Shown here: positions 6,751 through 14,516 of the stretch, in pieces | How the letters are laid out: each line of letters begins with the position of its first letter | Position numbering within the stretch: position 1 is the stretch's first letter | Virus record (IMG/VR): IMGVR_UViG_3300045910_000009 | Span: 1-23,200 of that record | DNA length: 23,200 nucleotides | Origin: a virus | Reading direction: 5' to 3' (one strand) | Position numbers and translations under genes: made by a program | The notes under the pieces: model-generated | What the model saw: the letters and a program-made list of their open reading frames with translations, nothing else | Database searches by the model: none | What the model was told of the DNA's origin: nothing

Positions 6751-7770
6751 ATGCCCGCATTGACACCACAGTTGGTTATGGACGTTGAGTCTCGCATGCA
6801 GATTATCACTGAGCGCGAATACGAGCGGCTCAATGGGAATCTGTGGTGGGACAAGGTTGCGAAGATGCGTCCGAGCACCGGACGCCGCGAAGTTGTGCAA
6901 TGGCTCTTGTCCACTGCACAGATCGTCGATCAACAGAAAGGCGGACAGATCCGCTTCGACGATATCGTGTCGCAATACACGGAGTTTGAAAACAAGTTCA
7001 GCGGCGCCGGCTTGAAGTTGAGCCGTGCGCAACTCGAAGACTCCGACGGCGGCGGACTCGAGCTGTCCAGCCAGTGGAGCGCCGATATCGGCGCGTACAT
7101 GTCCTATTGGCCGCAGAAGCAAACGGCGTTCTTTCTCAAGAATGCTCACACGGCGTCGTTGTTCACCGGGTACGATCAAAAGGCGTTCTTCGCGACCGAT
7201 CACCCGTACAACCCTTACAACGATGCGGCGGGTAGCTACGCGAACCTGCTCACCGGCTCGAACGCGTTCCGGATCGACGACGGTGTCACGCTCGACGTGG
7301 CGCTCGTGAACCTCGGAAAGTTGTTCGCCTATATCGCATCGCTCAAGATGCCAAACGGCGAAGATCCTCGCATGCTGCGCGGAAAGTGGATCTTCTGCAG
7401 TCCGCGTATGTTCCCGCGCGTGGTGCAACTCACGAGCGCGAAGTTCCTCGCTCAAGTGGCGGGAAGCGGCGCCGGCTCGGCGGACGTGGAAGCCGTGATC
7501 AAAGCGCTCGGCTTCGCAACTCCAATCCAGTGCGACGAGCTCGCCGGCTTCGAGTCCGATACAACGTACTTCGTCGGCTGTGAGACGCTATCCACGAGTC
7601 AGCTCGGCGGGATCGTATACTCACAGCGGGAGCCTTACAGGATCAACTACTATGGGACGGTCGATCAAGCGATCCTGTCCCGCGCTCAAGAGCTCGAGTG
7701 GCATTGCCACGGTCGTAATGTGATCGCGCCGGGACACCCGTTCCTGGTCATGAAGTGCCTTCCGACTTGA
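6751..7770 (+). CDS. Major capsid protein, Mu gpT-like
   Basis: This 339-residue protein is the likely major head subunit. It resembles the Mu gpT family: an N-terminal helical stretch with a Trp-rich motif ('LNGNLWWDKVAKM', 28-40), a substrate-like 'SWP/YWPQKQTAFFLKNA' area (119-132), and 'YDQKAFFATDHPYNPYN' (141-157). That last segment matches the gpT signature in which a Tyr-Asp-Gly/Gln turn precedes Phe-Phe and an Asp-His-Pro. It is slightly longer than Mu gpT. The ATG at 6751 has AAAGGA (6735-6740) upstream. It follows the decoration gene and is followed by a strong hairpin, an arrangement common for this most highly expressed gene. Confidence 0.9.
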   Translation: MPALTPQLVMDVESRMQIITEREYERLNGNLWWDKVAKMRPSTGRREVVQWLLSTAQIVDQQKGGQIRFDDIVSQYTEFENKFSGAGLKLSRAQLEDSDGGGLELSSQWSADIGAYMSYWPQKQTAFFLKNAHTASLFTGYDQKAFFATDHPYNPYNDAAGSYANLLTGSNAFRIDDGVTLDVALVNLGKLFAYIASLKMPNGEDPRMLRGKWIFCSPRMFPRVVQLTSAKFLAQVAGSGAGSADVEAVIKALGFATPIQCDELAGFESDTTYFVGCETLSTSQLGGIVYSQREPYRINYYGTVDQAILSRAQELEWHCHGRNVIAPGHPFLVMKCLPT

Positions 7771-7776
7771 GTAGTA

Positions 7777-7820
7777 GAGCGCGCGCCGGTCGCCCGCACC
7801 CTTCCGGCCGGCGCGCGCTC
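7777..7820 (+). terminator. Strong hairpin after the capsid gene (partial terminator or RNA stabiliser)
   Basis: GAGCGCGCGCCGG (7777-7789) pairs perfectly with CCGGCGCGCGCTC (7808-7820) around an 18-base loop, in the 63-base gap after the capsid stop. The 13-bp, almost all G/C stem is the strongest structure found in the window. No T-run follows (the next bases are GGATTGATCTG), so it is not a typical intrinsic terminator. Attenuation of downstream tail genes or protection of the capsid mRNA 3' end are the likely roles. Confidence 0.65.
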
Positions 7821-7833
7821 GGATTGATCTGTC

Positions 7834-8322
7834 ATGGCCAGCTATCTAACACTCGCGCGCTACAGGCTGCTCGCGGCGATTCCCGGCGTCTACATAGACG
7901 ACGTGGAGCACGCCGCACCCGGCTTCACGGAATCGCAGCTCGAGATCTTCTCGGCGTGGCTCGATAGCAAGCTCGCGAAGCGCTACGCGGCGCCGTTCCG
8001 TGCGCCCTATCCGATCGTGATCGAGCCGTGGCTCGCGCGACTCGTGACGCCGCAAGTGATGCTCAAGCGCGGCGTAAACTCCACCGACGAGCAGTGGACG
8101 CATATCGTCGATCAAGAGAAGACGACGCGCACCGAAGTTCAGGAAGCCGCGAACGCCGAAACAGGTCTCTATGACTTGCCATTGCGCTCGAACACGGACG
8201 CGAGCGGGATCGCGCGCGGCTTCCCCGCTGGTTACTCCGAGGCTTCCCCGTATGTGTGGACGACGATTCAAGCGCAACGCGCAAGGCAGGAAGACGACTC
8301 CGGGAGCGGGACGAGCACATGA
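7834..8322 (+). CDS. Head-tail connector, Mu gp36-like (DUF1320)
   Basis: This 162-residue protein has the features of the DUF1320/gp36 family: an N-terminal 'YLTLARYRLLAAIPG', then helices with 'ESQLEIFSAWLDSKLAKRYAAPF', in which a Ser/Asp at the start of a helix is followed by Ala-Lys-Arg-Tyr-Ala-Pro-Phe. A helical middle ends in 'QEAANAETGLYDLPLRS'. These proteins act at the capsid-tail junction in the position of gp6/gp15-type adaptors. It is the first gene after the capsid, as in Mu-type modules. The last 20 residues are charged and Ser/Gly-rich and likely disordered. It ends in a four-base overlap with the next gene. Confidence 0.8.
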   Translation: MASYLTLARYRLLAAIPGVYIDDVEHAAPGFTESQLEIFSAWLDSKLAKRYAAPFRAPYPIVIEPWLARLVTPQVMLKRGVNSTDEQWTHIVDQEKTTRTEVQEAANAETGLYDLPLRSNTDASGIARGFPAGYSEASPYVWTTIQAQRARQEDDSGSGTST

Positions 8323-8726
8323 GCGATGTACACGCCGAGTTTTGGCAACGCATAACGGCGCTTCGAAAGCTCGAAGGCTTCGGGCGCTCGATTGCGCCGG
8401 ACGTGGCTCGCGTCGTCGAAGCTGACTTGCGCCGCACATTGAAAGCCGGGACGACTCCCGACGGCGAGAAGTGGCAACCGACGAAGGACGGCGAAGCGCC
8501 GCTACAGAACGCCGAGTCCGCGCTCTACGTGGGCGCCTACTTGAATAAGGTGTTTGTCCGGATCAAAGGTCCGGAAGCGTTGCACGATCGCGGGCGAGCT
8601 CGCGGACGTATCGAGCGACAGTTGATTCCGCACGGACAAACGATCCCGCGCGTAATGGCTGAACGGATTCGCGTCGTGATCGAAGACGCCTTCGCGAAGT
8701 GGGAAAGCGAGGCGTTCAATGGCTAG
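8319..8726 (+). CDS. Putative virion morphogenesis / tail completion protein
   Basis: This 135-residue protein starts at ATG 8319 (ATGA overlap with the connector gene); longer readings upstream lie inside that gene. The segment 'AGTTPDGEKWQPTKDG' (about 44-59), followed by 'ESALYVGAYLNKVFVRIKG' and a C-terminal 'HGQTIPRVMAERIRVVIEDAF', resembles phage virion morphogenesis and gp10-type proteins. In these, a Pro-Asp-Gly-x-x-Trp motif precedes a beta sheet. They act in head closure or tail completion before head-tail joining. The family assignment is tentative, and position supports it. It overlaps the next gene by eight bases. Confidence 0.55.
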   Translation: MSDVHAEFWQRITALRKLEGFGRSIAPDVARVVEADLRRTLKAGTTPDGEKWQPTKDGEAPLQNAESALYVGAYLNKVFVRIKGPEALHDRGRARGRIERQLIPHGQTIPRVMAERIRVVIEDAFAKWESEAFNG

Positions 8727-9327
8727 CGTCCTCGCGCTCGAGAATCTCTACGACGCCGTATGCGCGCGCTTCCTGGCCGAAGGTCCGTTCCTACTGCCGT
8801 CGCTCCCGCCCGGCGATCCGACGCCCGCAAACACGCCCGTTCCCAACTTGTTCGGGTGGCGCTTCGTCGCTCAACACCACACGGGATCTCGGATCGTTTG
8901 GGTGCCTGGAAACCCGCTCGGCGTCGCCGGTCGCTACGGTCCGCCACGCAATCCGGGCGGCGAACCTCGCTCACTGTTCACTGTGTTTGAACAGTTCTAC
9001 GTGGTGATCTCGAGCAACGATCCCGCGGCGCCCGAAGACGAGCGGAAGAACTATCACGCGACGCGCATGCTTCACGACTATTGGGCGCGCGCTGTCTATC
9101 TCGCGGCGCACGGCGTTCTAACGCTCGAGTCGCCCGAGTGGATCACCGACAAGCTCGAGCGGCGCTTCGGAACGGCGCTTCGAGTGCTGGGAACCATACA
9201 GGCAACGGTTCCGGACGAGGGTCCGGACGGCCCGCCCTATGTAGACGCTCCGGCCGATACGAAGGCTGAGATCGACGTAACCGAGCTCGATAACACGGAA
9301 CACCTAACAGTGGAGCTAGATCCATGA
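8719..9327 (+). CDS. Putative tail terminator / Mu gp37-like protein
   Basis: This 202-residue protein lies just before the sheath gene, the usual place of the tail terminator or neck protein that caps the tail tube. An N-terminal helix (2-20) is followed by a Pro-rich loop (28-45). A mixed alpha-beta middle includes 'LFTVFEQFYVVISSND' (about 86-101) and 'HATRMLHDYWARAVYLAAHG' (about 112-131), then an acidic C-terminus. A beta strand then helix arrangement of this kind is typical for tail terminators, but I do not recognise a specific signature. GAGG upstream of ATG 8719 supports the start. Function is inferred from gene order. Confidence 0.5.
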   Translation: MASVLALENLYDAVCARFLAEGPFLLPSLPPGDPTPANTPVPNLFGWRFVAQHHTGSRIVWVPGNPLGVAGRYGPPRNPGGEPRSLFTVFEQFYVVISSNDPAAPEDERKNYHATRMLHDYWARAVYLAAHGVLTLESPEWITDKLERRFGTALRVLGTIQATVPDEGPDGPPYVDAPADTKAEIDVTELDNTEHLTVELDP

Positions 9328-10778
9328 CACTACCCGGAGTAACCATTACCGAGCTCGACGGTGCGCTCGGCGTGCTCCCACCGACGACGGGAAAGATGCT
9401 CGCCGTGGTGGGAGTGACAGACACCGGTCCGGTCGCAACGCCCGCCGCATATGGGCGCGTGACTGATCTCGTAGCGGACTTCGGCGCCGGACCCGGAGTC
9501 GAGTCCGCGGCGCGCTACATCCAAGTGCACGGGCGTCCGGTGTTGTTCACCCGCGTAGCGGCGAGTGACAACGGAAGCGTGGGCGCCGTGACTTCGGACG
9601 CGCTCGGCGGAACGAGCGTAGTCACGATCGCCACGTCGCCGACTCCAAACGACGACTACGAGTTTCTATTGAAGATCCTCACTGACGGGACGGTCGGGAC
9701 GGCGGGAATCACTGCACAGATCTCGTACGATGGCGGACGAAGCTTCGGACCGGCGTTCGCGCTCGGAACGGCTGTCACCTACGAGATTCCGGGTGCGGGC
9801 GGCGTGTCGTTCGCGTTCGCCGTCGGAACGCTGAAAGCCGGTGCGACCTACGCCGCTCGAGCGACGGCGCCGGCTCCCGACGCCACCACGCTCGCAACGG
9901 CGTTGACGGCGCTCGGCGCGACGATCGCCGCGTGGGAGATCGCTTTGATGGCGTTCCCGTTGATCGCGGCAACGTTCGACGCGGTGGAAACCGCATTCGC
10001 GAGCTTTTTCACGCGCGGCAAGTATTGCGCGTGGGTGGGCAACACGCGGATTCCAAACGCCGCGGAGTCCGAGTCGTCCTACAAGACCGCGCTCGATACG
10101 ATCTTCTCGGCGAAGACGACGAAGACGGGATCGCTCTACGGCGGCGCGCTGAAAGTCATTTCGTCGGTGAGCGGGCGGCAGTATCGCCGGCCGGTCGCGT
10201 TCGTAACCGGCGCGCTCGAGCAAAGCGTGTCCGAGGAGATCGATATCGCGGACGTGAACCTAGGCGGCTTGATCGGCGTGTCCATTCGCGACGCGAACGG
10301 CAATCCCGACGAGCACGACGAGTCGATCAATCCCGGACTCGACGACAGCCGCTTCGCGACGCTCCGCACGTGGGACGGCTTGTCCGGCGTCTACGTCACG
10401 CGTCCGCGCTTGTTCAGCGCGGAAGGTTCGGACTTCCAACTGATGCCACACCGGCGCGTGCTCAACCTCGCTCACGCGGCGTTGCGCATGTACTTCATTC
10501 GCCGGCTCAACAAACCGATCCGGGTGGACCGAACTTCCGGACTGATTCTCGAGTCCGAAGCGCTCGAGATCGAAGCGGGAGCCACGGCGGCAATGTCCGC
10601 CGTACTCATGGCCAAACCGAAGGCTTCGGGCGTTCAGTTCGTTCTCTCACGCTTCGACAACGTGTTGAGCACGAAGACGCTCACCGGAACGGCGCGCGTG
10701 ATTCCGCTGGCCTACCCGGAATACGTGAACCTCGAAGTCGGATTTTACAACCCGGCGATCACCGTTCAGGCGGCCTAA
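9324..10778 (+). CDS. Contractile tail sheath protein
   Basis: This 484-residue protein is the sheath subunit that contracts during injection, which makes this a myovirus. It begins with 'LPGVTITELDGALGVLPPTTGKMLAVVGVTDTGP' spread over residues 3-36. This is the standard sheath N-terminal strand and handshake domain followed by the 'x-x-x-G-x-x-x-x-G-P' turn. The C-terminal domain has 'WDGLSGVYVTRPRLFSAEG' (around 350-370) and 'DFQLMPHRRVLNLAHAAL', the conserved sheath core, and ends with a beta extension ('YVNLEVGFYNPAITVQ'). GGAG (9312-9315) precedes the ATG. The tube gene follows after 15 bases. The length agrees with Mu gpL. Confidence 0.93.
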   Translation: MTLPGVTITELDGALGVLPPTTGKMLAVVGVTDTGPVATPAAYGRVTDLVADFGAGPGVESAARYIQVHGRPVLFTRVAASDNGSVGAVTSDALGGTSVVTIATSPTPNDDYEFLLKILTDGTVGTAGITAQISYDGGRSFGPAFALGTAVTYEIPGAGGVSFAFAVGTLKAGATYAARATAPAPDATTLATALTALGATIAAWEIALMAFPLIAATFDAVETAFASFFTRGKYCAWVGNTRIPNAAESESSYKTALDTIFSAKTTKTGSLYGGALKVISSVSGRQYRRPVAFVTGALEQSVSEEIDIADVNLGGLIGVSIRDANGNPDEHDESINPGLDDSRFATLRTWDGLSGVYVTRPRLFSAEGSDFQLMPHRRVLNLAHAALRMYFIRRLNKPIRVDRTSGLILESEALEIEAGATAAMSAVLMAKPKASGVQFVLSRFDNVLSTKTLTGTARVIPLAYPEYVNLEVGFYNPAITVQAA

Positions 10779-10793
10779 CAGGAGCACACGTCA

Positions 10794-11273
10794 ATGTCTG
10801 ATAACATCAGAGTGAACGGTAACCAACTGTCGTGGGGATCGATCGAGCTCAAGATCGATCTCGAGCGCTTCACCGGTTTCACGTCGATCTCGTTCGCGGA
10901 CAAGCGCGAACGCGTGAAGGCGTACGGTATGACGCGCCACCACGCGCCGCGCGGACGCTCGCGCGGCAAGTACACGATCGAGCCGGTAAAGCTCGTCGGG
11001 TGGAAGTCCAGCGTTCAGGCGCTGAGACAGGGACTCGCGGCGCGCTCGAAGGACGGGATCTCCTACGGTGACGTAGAGTTTCAAATCATGGTGAGCTACG
11101 TGGAAGCCGACGAGCTTCCGCTCACCGTCGAGATCGATCGGTGCGTGTGGGGCGGCAATAGCTCGTCCGACGAGGAAAGCGCCGATCCCTTGAAGGAAGA
11201 GATCGAGATCGACGCAATGCTCATTCGGCGGAACGGACTCGTGTTGTTCGATTCGTCCGAAGGTGCGCCCTAA
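10794..11273 (+). CDS. Tail tube protein
   Basis: This 159-residue protein follows the sheath directly, as tail tube genes do. It is mostly beta strand, with 'NQLSWGSIELKIDLERFTGFTSISF' across 10-34 and 'YGDVEFQIMVSYVEADELPLTVEIDRC' across 92-118. This fits the two-layer tube barrel that stacks in hexameric rings inside the sheath. The C-terminus ends with an acidic segment and a beta strand ('IEIDAMLIRRNGLVLF'). AGGAG (10780-10784) is a good ribosome site nine bases before ATG 10794. The assignment relies on the sheath-tube-chaperone-tape measure order, which is highly conserved, plus the predicted fold and length. Confidence 0.85.
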   Translation: MSDNIRVNGNQLSWGSIELKIDLERFTGFTSISFADKRERVKAYGMTRHHAPRGRSRGKYTIEPVKLVGWKSSVQALRQGLAARSKDGISYGDVEFQIMVSYVEADELPLTVEIDRCVWGGNSSSDEESADPLKEEIEIDAMLIRRNGLVLFDSSEGAP

Positions 11274-11289
11274 CTGAAAGGACCGTGTT

Positions 11290-11751
11290 GTGACACCAGC
11301 CAAACCACAGACCGATTCCACGCTCGACAGCGAGCTCGCTCAAGTCAGATCGGAGCGAGCTCGCGTGCTCGAGCAACGCGAAGCGCGTTTGCGCGCGGGC
11401 GAAGCCGCCGCACAACTCGCGGAGGAAAAGCTCAACCTCGCGAACGAGCAAGCCGTCGAAGCCGCCGAGATCGAACACGGTCCGGTCGGAACGAAGATCG
11501 CTCTAGTTCACACGTCGCTCGGCGTCGTGATCGTGAAGCGCCCGCACGTCGCCACGTTTCGGAAGTTTCAGGATCGCGGCAAGACAGAGTCTAAGTATTT
11601 GCTCGAATACGTTCGACCCTGTCTCGTGTATCCGACGCTCCCGGAGTACGAGCGGATTTGCGACGAAGAACCGGCGACGCTCGCCCGGTGCGCAAGCGCG
11701 TTGCACACGCTCGCGGGTGTGCGGCTCGAGGAGATTTCGGGAAAACCCTAG
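11290..11751 (+). CDS. Tail assembly chaperone, short product (lambda G / Mu gp41 position)
   Basis: This 153-residue protein lies between tube and tape measure, where phages encode the tail assembly chaperone. Residues 8-60 are a long charged helix rich in Glu, Ala, Arg and Leu, likely coiled-coil. After it comes a compact domain ('TKIALVHTSLGVVIVKRPHV', about 70-90, and 'YVRPCLVYPTLPEYERICDEEPATL', about 108-133). The start is GTG 11290, seven bases after GAAAGGA (11276-11282). The gene ends at a slippery heptamer that shifts some ribosomes into an extension in the -1 frame. The long N-terminal helix is unusual for such a protein. The function is well supported by the frameshift site and position. 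Confidence 0.82.
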   Translation: MTPAKPQTDSTLDSELAQVRSERARVLEQREARLRAGEAAAQLAEEKLNLANEQAVEAAEIEHGPVGTKIALVHTSLGVVIVKRPHVATFRKFQDRGKTESKYLLEYVRPCLVYPTLPEYERICDEEPATLARCASALHTLAGVRLEEISGKP

Positions 11752-11933
11752 AGTTGTACCGGGCGAGCCGTGACAGAGTCGGTGTCGCCGCTACGTGTCT
11801 ACTAGCTGCATTCGGACACCGCCCGGACAAATCCGACGAGCGAGAAGCGGAAGCCTACGCGGGGATCCTGCTCTTACTCGACGCGCTCATAGAGCTTCGA
11901 AACATCCGTAAGGCGCTCACAACGACGAGCTAG
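11290..11933 (+). CDS. Tail assembly chaperone, frameshifted long product (G-T type)
   Basis: Ribosomes slipping by -1 at 11739-11745 read the first 152 residues of the chaperone, through GGA-AAA. They then continue at 11745 as 'TLELYRASRDRVG' and so on to the TAG at 11931-11933, giving a 214-residue fusion with a 62-residue C-terminal domain. The extension is helical ('SDEREAEAYAGILLLLDALIELRNIRKAL'). In lambda, the G part binds the tape measure and the T part recruits tube subunits, and the G to GT ratio is set by the slip rate. The second frame has no plausible start of its own near the junction, which supports expression by frameshifting. The tape measure gene follows four bases after the stop. 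Confidence 0.85.
11728..11789 (+). promoter_or_regulatory. Programmed -1 ribosomal frameshift site
   Basis: GGGAAAA at 11739-11745 is read as G-GGA-AAA in the chaperone frame, an exact X-XXY-YYZ slippery heptamer and one base from the lambda G site (GGGAAAG). The zero-frame stop TAG (11749-11751) comes one codon after it, and the -1 frame is open to 11931. A Shine-Dalgarno-like GAGGAG (11728-11733) lies just upstream, and an imperfect hairpin (GGCGA 11762-11766 with TCGCC 11785-11789, plus inner pairs) lies downstream. Both are kinds of elements known to stimulate slipping. Only the heptamer and frames are certain. Confidence 0.88.
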
Positions 11934-11937
11934 GGCT

Positions 11938-13998
11938 ATGGCGGGCGACACTACCAGCTGGACAGTCAATATGGAGGACGGCGTCACCGACGCCGCCACG
12001 AGCGCCGCGGACGCGCTCGCCAAGCTCGACGCTCAGATCGCCGCGGACACGAAAGCGCTCGCCGGAATGAACAAGGCTATGAAGGTTCTACAGAGCGGAA
12101 GCTCGGTGAACGTCGACGCCTACCGGAAGCTGAACGCGCAAATGGTTGCGACGAAGGCGCGTCTCATAGACAACCAACAACAGTCGATCGCGCTCGGCGG
12201 CTCGTTCACCACAGCAAAGAAGAGTAGCGGCGGACTCGTCGAGAAGCTGAAACAGATCGTCGACAAACAAGCCGAAGTGAAGCCACCCGACAAGCTCGAG
12301 TCGTTTACGAAGTCGCTCGACGGCTTGCAGAAAACCGCGGGCGCCGTCCCGGGTCCGCTCGGACAGCTCGCAAGTTGGCTCGGTAGACTCAAGACGTTGA
12401 TCGGTGGCGGACTCGTCGCCGCGATTCTCGCGATAGCGGCGGCGCTCGTCGCCGTGACGGTCGCAACGATCGCCGCGGGTAAAGCGCTCTACGACTACGG
12501 CAAAGCGCAAGCCGAAGCGCGGCGTAACGAGCTGCTACGGCTCGAAGGCTTGACGAAGCTTCGTTTCATGTATCAGCGCGTGAAAGGCAACGCGAAGGAA
12601 ATGCAAGACGCGATCGATCGCGTGGCGGCGTCGACTCCGGCGAGCCGTGATTCGATCGCGAAGTACGAGACGCAACTCTACCGTATGGGCCTTCGCGGCG
12701 CCGCGCTCACGAAGACGCTCGAAGCCGTGTCTATCAAGCTCGCCGTGCAAGGCGAGGAAGCCGCGAACGCGTTCGCCGGGTGGGCGGCGGGCGCGAACAT
12801 GTCAGGTCAAGGCGTCGATCGACTCGTGAACCGAGTGAAAAACGAGCTCGGTCCGACGGCTAAGCAAATGATGGTGTCGAGCGAGGTGCAGGCGCAGAAG
12901 CTCAAAGAGTCTTGGAATGCACTCTTCGCCGGGATCAAAATGGACAAATACTTGTCCGCGTGGGCGGAAGTGAACGACCAGATCAGTCAGAACACGGCGG
13001 CGGGACGTGCGCTGAAGTCCGTACTCACGGCGGCGCTGCAACCGTTCTACGATCTCAGTGGCAAGGGTGCGCCGCTCGTAAAGCGCTTCATACAAGGAAT
13101 GGTGCTCGCACTTCTCGATCTCGCAATCGAGGTGGTAAAGCTTCGTCGCGAGTTTCGTAAGACCTTCGGCGAAGGCTCACTGTTCGACGGCTTAGGCGAA
13201 GGCACGGCGGCAGTAGTAACCGCGAAGCTCGCTTTCAAGGCGTTCTTCTATGTGATGAAAACCCTAGTCGCGCCCGTGTGGGACGTAATCAAAGCGTTCT
13301 TCGCAATCTACACATTGCTCGAAGACGCGGGCGATATCATCGGCCGTGTTGTCAACTGGTTTAGGCTGCTGTTCAAAGACGTTAGTCTCGTGTCGCCCAC
13401 GCTCGCAAAGGCGCTCGGCTTCCTACGCCAAAAGCTTTCCGAACTGTGGACCTATATCCAGGAGCTGTTAGGCGCGAGCTCGATCGGAAAGTTCCTACTC
13501 GAGACAATCGATGTATGGGTGGACTTCGGAAAATCGATCGTGAAGGGAATCATAAAGGGGATCTCAGCTGTCGCCAAAACTGACATGGGACACGTAATGA
13601 AAGAGCTCGCTATGGATGCTGTGAGCTCGTTCAAAGACTTCCTAGGAATCTACTCGCCGTCCGTGGTGTTTGCGCAACTGGGTAAAGAGATCCCCGCGGG
13701 CGTCGCCGAAGGCGTCGACGAAAACGCCCCCGCCGCACAGCAAGCCACGGAGCACATGGTAGATGCCGCGGCGACTATGCCCGATCTCGGCGGCATGCCG
13801 AAGGCGGGCGGCTCGCTCGCGGGCGGCGGCAAAGCTGCAGCTAAGAGCGGCGGCAAGCCGGGCGGTAAGAGCGTGACGATCGAGACGCTGAACGTCTACG
13901 CGCAATCGAACGATCCGAAGGGGATGGCGCTCGACATTCGCCGCGAGCTCGAGTCTGTGCTCGAAGGACTCGCCGTCGAGATTGGAGCGCCCGCGTGA
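11938..13998 (+). CDS. Tape measure protein
   Basis: This 686-residue protein is the likely tape measure, which sets tail length and is expelled ahead of DNA. The N-terminal 150 residues are helical and rich in Lys, Gln and Ala. Residues 155-182 form a Gly/Ala/Val-rich hydrophobic segment ('LIGGGLVAAILAIAAALVAV'), with further hydrophobic helices around 385-480, as tape measures have. Near 565-610, 'FLGIYSPSVVFAQLGKEIPAGVAEGV' matches the conserved tape-measure motif 'SPS-x-x-F-x-x-hG-x-x-h-x-x-G-h-x-x-G'. A Gly/Lys-rich linker and a short beta-helix domain end the protein. At about 1.5 angstrom per helical residue it would measure a tail of roughly 100 nm. The ATG lies four bases after the chaperone fusion stop. 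Confidence 0.92.
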   Translation: MAGDTTSWTVNMEDGVTDAATSAADALAKLDAQIAADTKALAGMNKAMKVLQSGSSVNVDAYRKLNAQMVATKARLIDNQQQSIALGGSFTTAKKSSGGLVEKLKQIVDKQAEVKPPDKLESFTKSLDGLQKTAGAVPGPLGQLASWLGRLKTLIGGGLVAAILAIAAALVAVTVATIAAGKALYDYGKAQAEARRNELLRLEGLTKLRFMYQRVKGNAKEMQDAIDRVAASTPASRDSIAKYETQLYRMGLRGAALTKTLEAVSIKLAVQGEEAANAFAGWAAGANMSGQGVDRLVNRVKNELGPTAKQMMVSSEVQAQKLKESWNALFAGIKMDKYLSAWAEVNDQISQNTAAGRALKSVLTAALQPFYDLSGKGAPLVKRFIQGMVLALLDLAIEVVKLRREFRKTFGEGSLFDGLGEGTAAVVTAKLAFKAFFYVMKTLVAPVWDVIKAFFAIYTLLEDAGDIIGRVVNWFRLLFKDVSLVSPTLAKALGFLRQKLSELWTYIQELLGASSIGKFLLETIDVWVDFGKSIVKGIIKGISAVAKTDMGHVMKELAMDAVSSFKDFLGIYSPSVVFAQLGKEIPAGVAEGVDENAPAAQQATEHMVDAAATMPDLGGMPKAGGSLAGGGKAAAKSGGKPGGKSVTIETLNVYAQSNDPKGMALDIRRELESVLEGLAVEIGAPA

Positions 13999-14516
13999 GC
14001 TGGATTCCACTCATAGAGCCGGCCGATCGGATTTGGCTCGCGCAAAAGTGGTCGCCCGGATTGTGTGAGATCCAAGGTGCAAACTCGCCGCGCGAGTGGG
14101 AGGAACGTCCGGGTTACGGGTGGTCCGGATCGTTTCTGTGGTTCAAAGGGATCCGGCTCGCTCACTTCTCGATCACGTTCCGGCTCTACTCTGAACAAGA
14201 TTGGATCGACTGGTACAAGTTCAAGCCGCTGTTAGATCGCCCGCCCGTCGGGAAGCGTCCGCGTGCGCTCGATATCTGGCACCCGCTGTTAGTCGATCAA
14301 GGCATTTACGCCGTGCAAGTCGAAGACATGGGACCGCCCATACAGACGAGTGACAACGGCGAATGGTCGATCGAAGTGAAGTTTCTAGAGTCGCGTGTGC
14401 CGAAGTATTCGCTCACGAAGCAAGACGGCTCGAAGGCTACGCCCGTCGATCCGTGGGAAAAGAAGATCGAAGACAAGCAAAAAGAGTTTGAGGACGAGCT
14501 AGCGAAAAAGCCATGA
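13995..14516 (+). CDS. Tail/baseplate protein of unknown family
   Basis: This 173-residue protein starts with a four-base overlap after the tape measure and ends with one into the hub-spike gene, so it is made within the tail-tip operon. It is unusually rich in Trp and aromatic residues ('WEERPGYGWSGSFLWFKGIR', 35-54; 'DWIDWYKFKPLL', 69-80). A beta-rich core is followed by a charged helical C-terminus ('DPWEKKIEDKQKEFEDELAKKP'). Its place matches the gene between tape measure and hub in Mu-like phages, where tube-tip or tape-measure cap proteins occur. I do not recognise the family. A structural role at the tail tip is an inference from position. Confidence 0.55.
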   Translation: MSWIPLIEPADRIWLAQKWSPGLCEIQGANSPREWEERPGYGWSGSFLWFKGIRLAHFSITFRLYSEQDWIDWYKFKPLLDRPPVGKRPRALDIWHPLLVDQGIYAVQVEDMGPPIQTSDNGEWSIEVKFLESRVPKYSLTKQDGSKATPVDPWEKKIEDKQKEFEDELAKKP

